A DNA stretch of 64,000 nt from NCBI GenBank assembly GCA_900541695.1, contig UQKL01000002.1, forward strand, positions 75,982 to 139,981, given 5' to 3'. Made by a program: the position numbers and the translations under genes. This document shows, in pieces, positions 63,547 through 64,000 of the stretch (position 1 is the first letter of the stretch; every line of letters begins with the position of its first letter). This stretch comes from an uncultured Collinsella sp. (GTDB lineage Bacteria; Actinomycetota; Coriobacteriia; Coriobacteriales; Coriobacteriaceae). The notes under the pieces are model-generated. The model ran no database searches. It was not told where the DNA came from and worked only from the letters and a program-made list of their open reading frames with translations.

Positions 63547-63764
63547 ATTGGTTTTCGATACTGGCGCTTTTCATAGCGTTGAAGCAAAGTGAGTCCATTA
63601 CCAACATTTGGCACGCGATCATCGGTGAAGATACCGGACTTCCTGTTTTCGAACGAGAAGATGACTTTTTACTCAAAATGGCTGATTGGATTAACCAACC
63701 TGAAATAACCGGAATCAATCTCCCTTGGTCGAGCATTGAAAAATGGAAGGGGCAATTCAGGTAG
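63547..63764 (+). pseudogene. Possible gene remnant after the acyltransferase
   Basis: The stretch after the acyltransferase stop has an open frame ending at 63764 whose sequence (for example HAIIGEDTGLPVFERED and EITGINLPWSSIEKW) looks protein-like but has no start codon or ribosome site of its own. I do not recognise it. It may be the end of a lost gene. The remaining 63765-63887 holds only the upstream region of rmlA. Confidence 0.3.
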
Positions 63765-63887
63765 CCATATTCCGCAGTCATTACCTTGCCTATTTCGTTA
63801 AGAATGAGGGGGTTTAGCAAAATAGGATACCCAAGTCTTATTTATCACTCGATCTAAAGCGCATTTCGATTGTAGAGGACAGATTAA

Positions 63888-64000
63888 ATGAAAGGCATCA
63901 TTCTCGCGGGCGGGTCCGGAACACGCCTGTACCCGCTCACGCTCGTGACCTCCAAGCAGCTGCTGCCGGTCTACGACAAGCCCATGATCTACTACCCGCT
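63888..64000 (+). CDS. rmlA: Glucose-1-phosphate thymidylyltransferase, N-terminal part (truncated by window end)
   Basis: RmlA makes dTDP-glucose, the first step of dTDP-rhamnose synthesis. The visible 37 residues begin [17 protein letters not shown] and continue [16 protein letters not shown], the classic nucleotide-binding start of RmlA. ATG 63888 follows GAGGAC at the usual distance. The rest lies beyond the window; rhamnose or a related 6-deoxy sugar in the polysaccharide is therefore likely. Confidence 0.95.
   Translation, partial: MKGIILAGGSGTRLYPLTLVTSKQLLPVYDKPMIYYP

Overview
The window looks like a chromosomal segment of a GC-rich, fermentative, sugar-using actinomycete of the class Coriobacteriia, most probably Collinsella or a close relative. 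The assignment is inferred from gene content, gene order and base composition, not from a database match. No rRNA, phage, complete insertion sequence or CRISPR array was seen.

Layout. 1-2.1 kb: end of NAD kinase and recN. 2.1-10.1 kb: a fructose/PTS locus with an RpiR-type regulator, an EIIBCA fructose permease (fruA), HPr (ptsH), Enzyme I (ptsI) and two tandem 1-phosphofructokinase-like kinases. 10.2-14.2 kb: CCA-adding enzyme, two identical tRNA-Glu genes, a membrane flippase-like protein and a TetR regulator. 14.3-17.7 kb (minus strand): a MacAB-like ABC efflux operon. 17.8-22.9 kb (minus): L,D-transpeptidase, one-chain L-serine dehydratase, metK. 23.2-31.8 kb: gltX, priA-def-fmt-rsmB, an AT-rich orphan membrane protein and a small zinc ribbon protein. 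31.9-45.2 kb (minus): a complete glycogen locus (glgB, glgP, glgC, glgD, glgA and a GH13-GH77 fusion). 45.5-47.2 kb: HAD phosphatase, thiamine pyrophosphokinase-like protein, tRNA-Ala. 48-64 kb: a long exopolysaccharide/capsule operon that starts with a structured leader and a LoaP/NusG-like antiterminator and runs through an initiating sugar transferase, four glycosyltransferases, a radical SAM/SPASM protein, two polysaccharide pyruvyl transferase-like proteins, two FrhB/FdhB-like iron-sulfur proteins (one frameshifted), a Wzy-like polymerase (frameshifted), a Wzx-like flippase, an acyltransferase with a G9 tract, and the start of rmlA at the window edge.

How it fits together. Fructose enters by FruA, is phosphorylated via EI and HPr, and FruK feeds glycolysis. 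Excess hexose can be stored by GlgC/GlgD, GlgA and GlgB and released by GlgP and the amylase-glucanotransferase fusion. GGTAAA/TTTACC operator-like sites occur before fruA, before the fusion gene and in the glgB/HAD intergenic region, which suggests linked sugar control. GlgA and GlgB both end in lysine/alanine/threonine-rich tails that resemble histone H1.

The least explained features are these. (1) A two-copy element upstream of ptsH and sdaA has conserved core blocks, a hairpin with compensatory changes and an outer stem that differs completely in sequence but stays paired, as expected of an undescribed structured RNA. (2) Long intergenic inverted repeats are numerous; several carry GGGAC/GTCCC and resemble REP/REPIN elements. 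(3) The capsule operon twice carries a pyruvyl transferase-like gene together with an FrhB-like gene, next to a radical SAM enzyme. It also holds two frameshifts, a poly-G tract and a perfect 20-bp inverted repeat inside a coding sequence.
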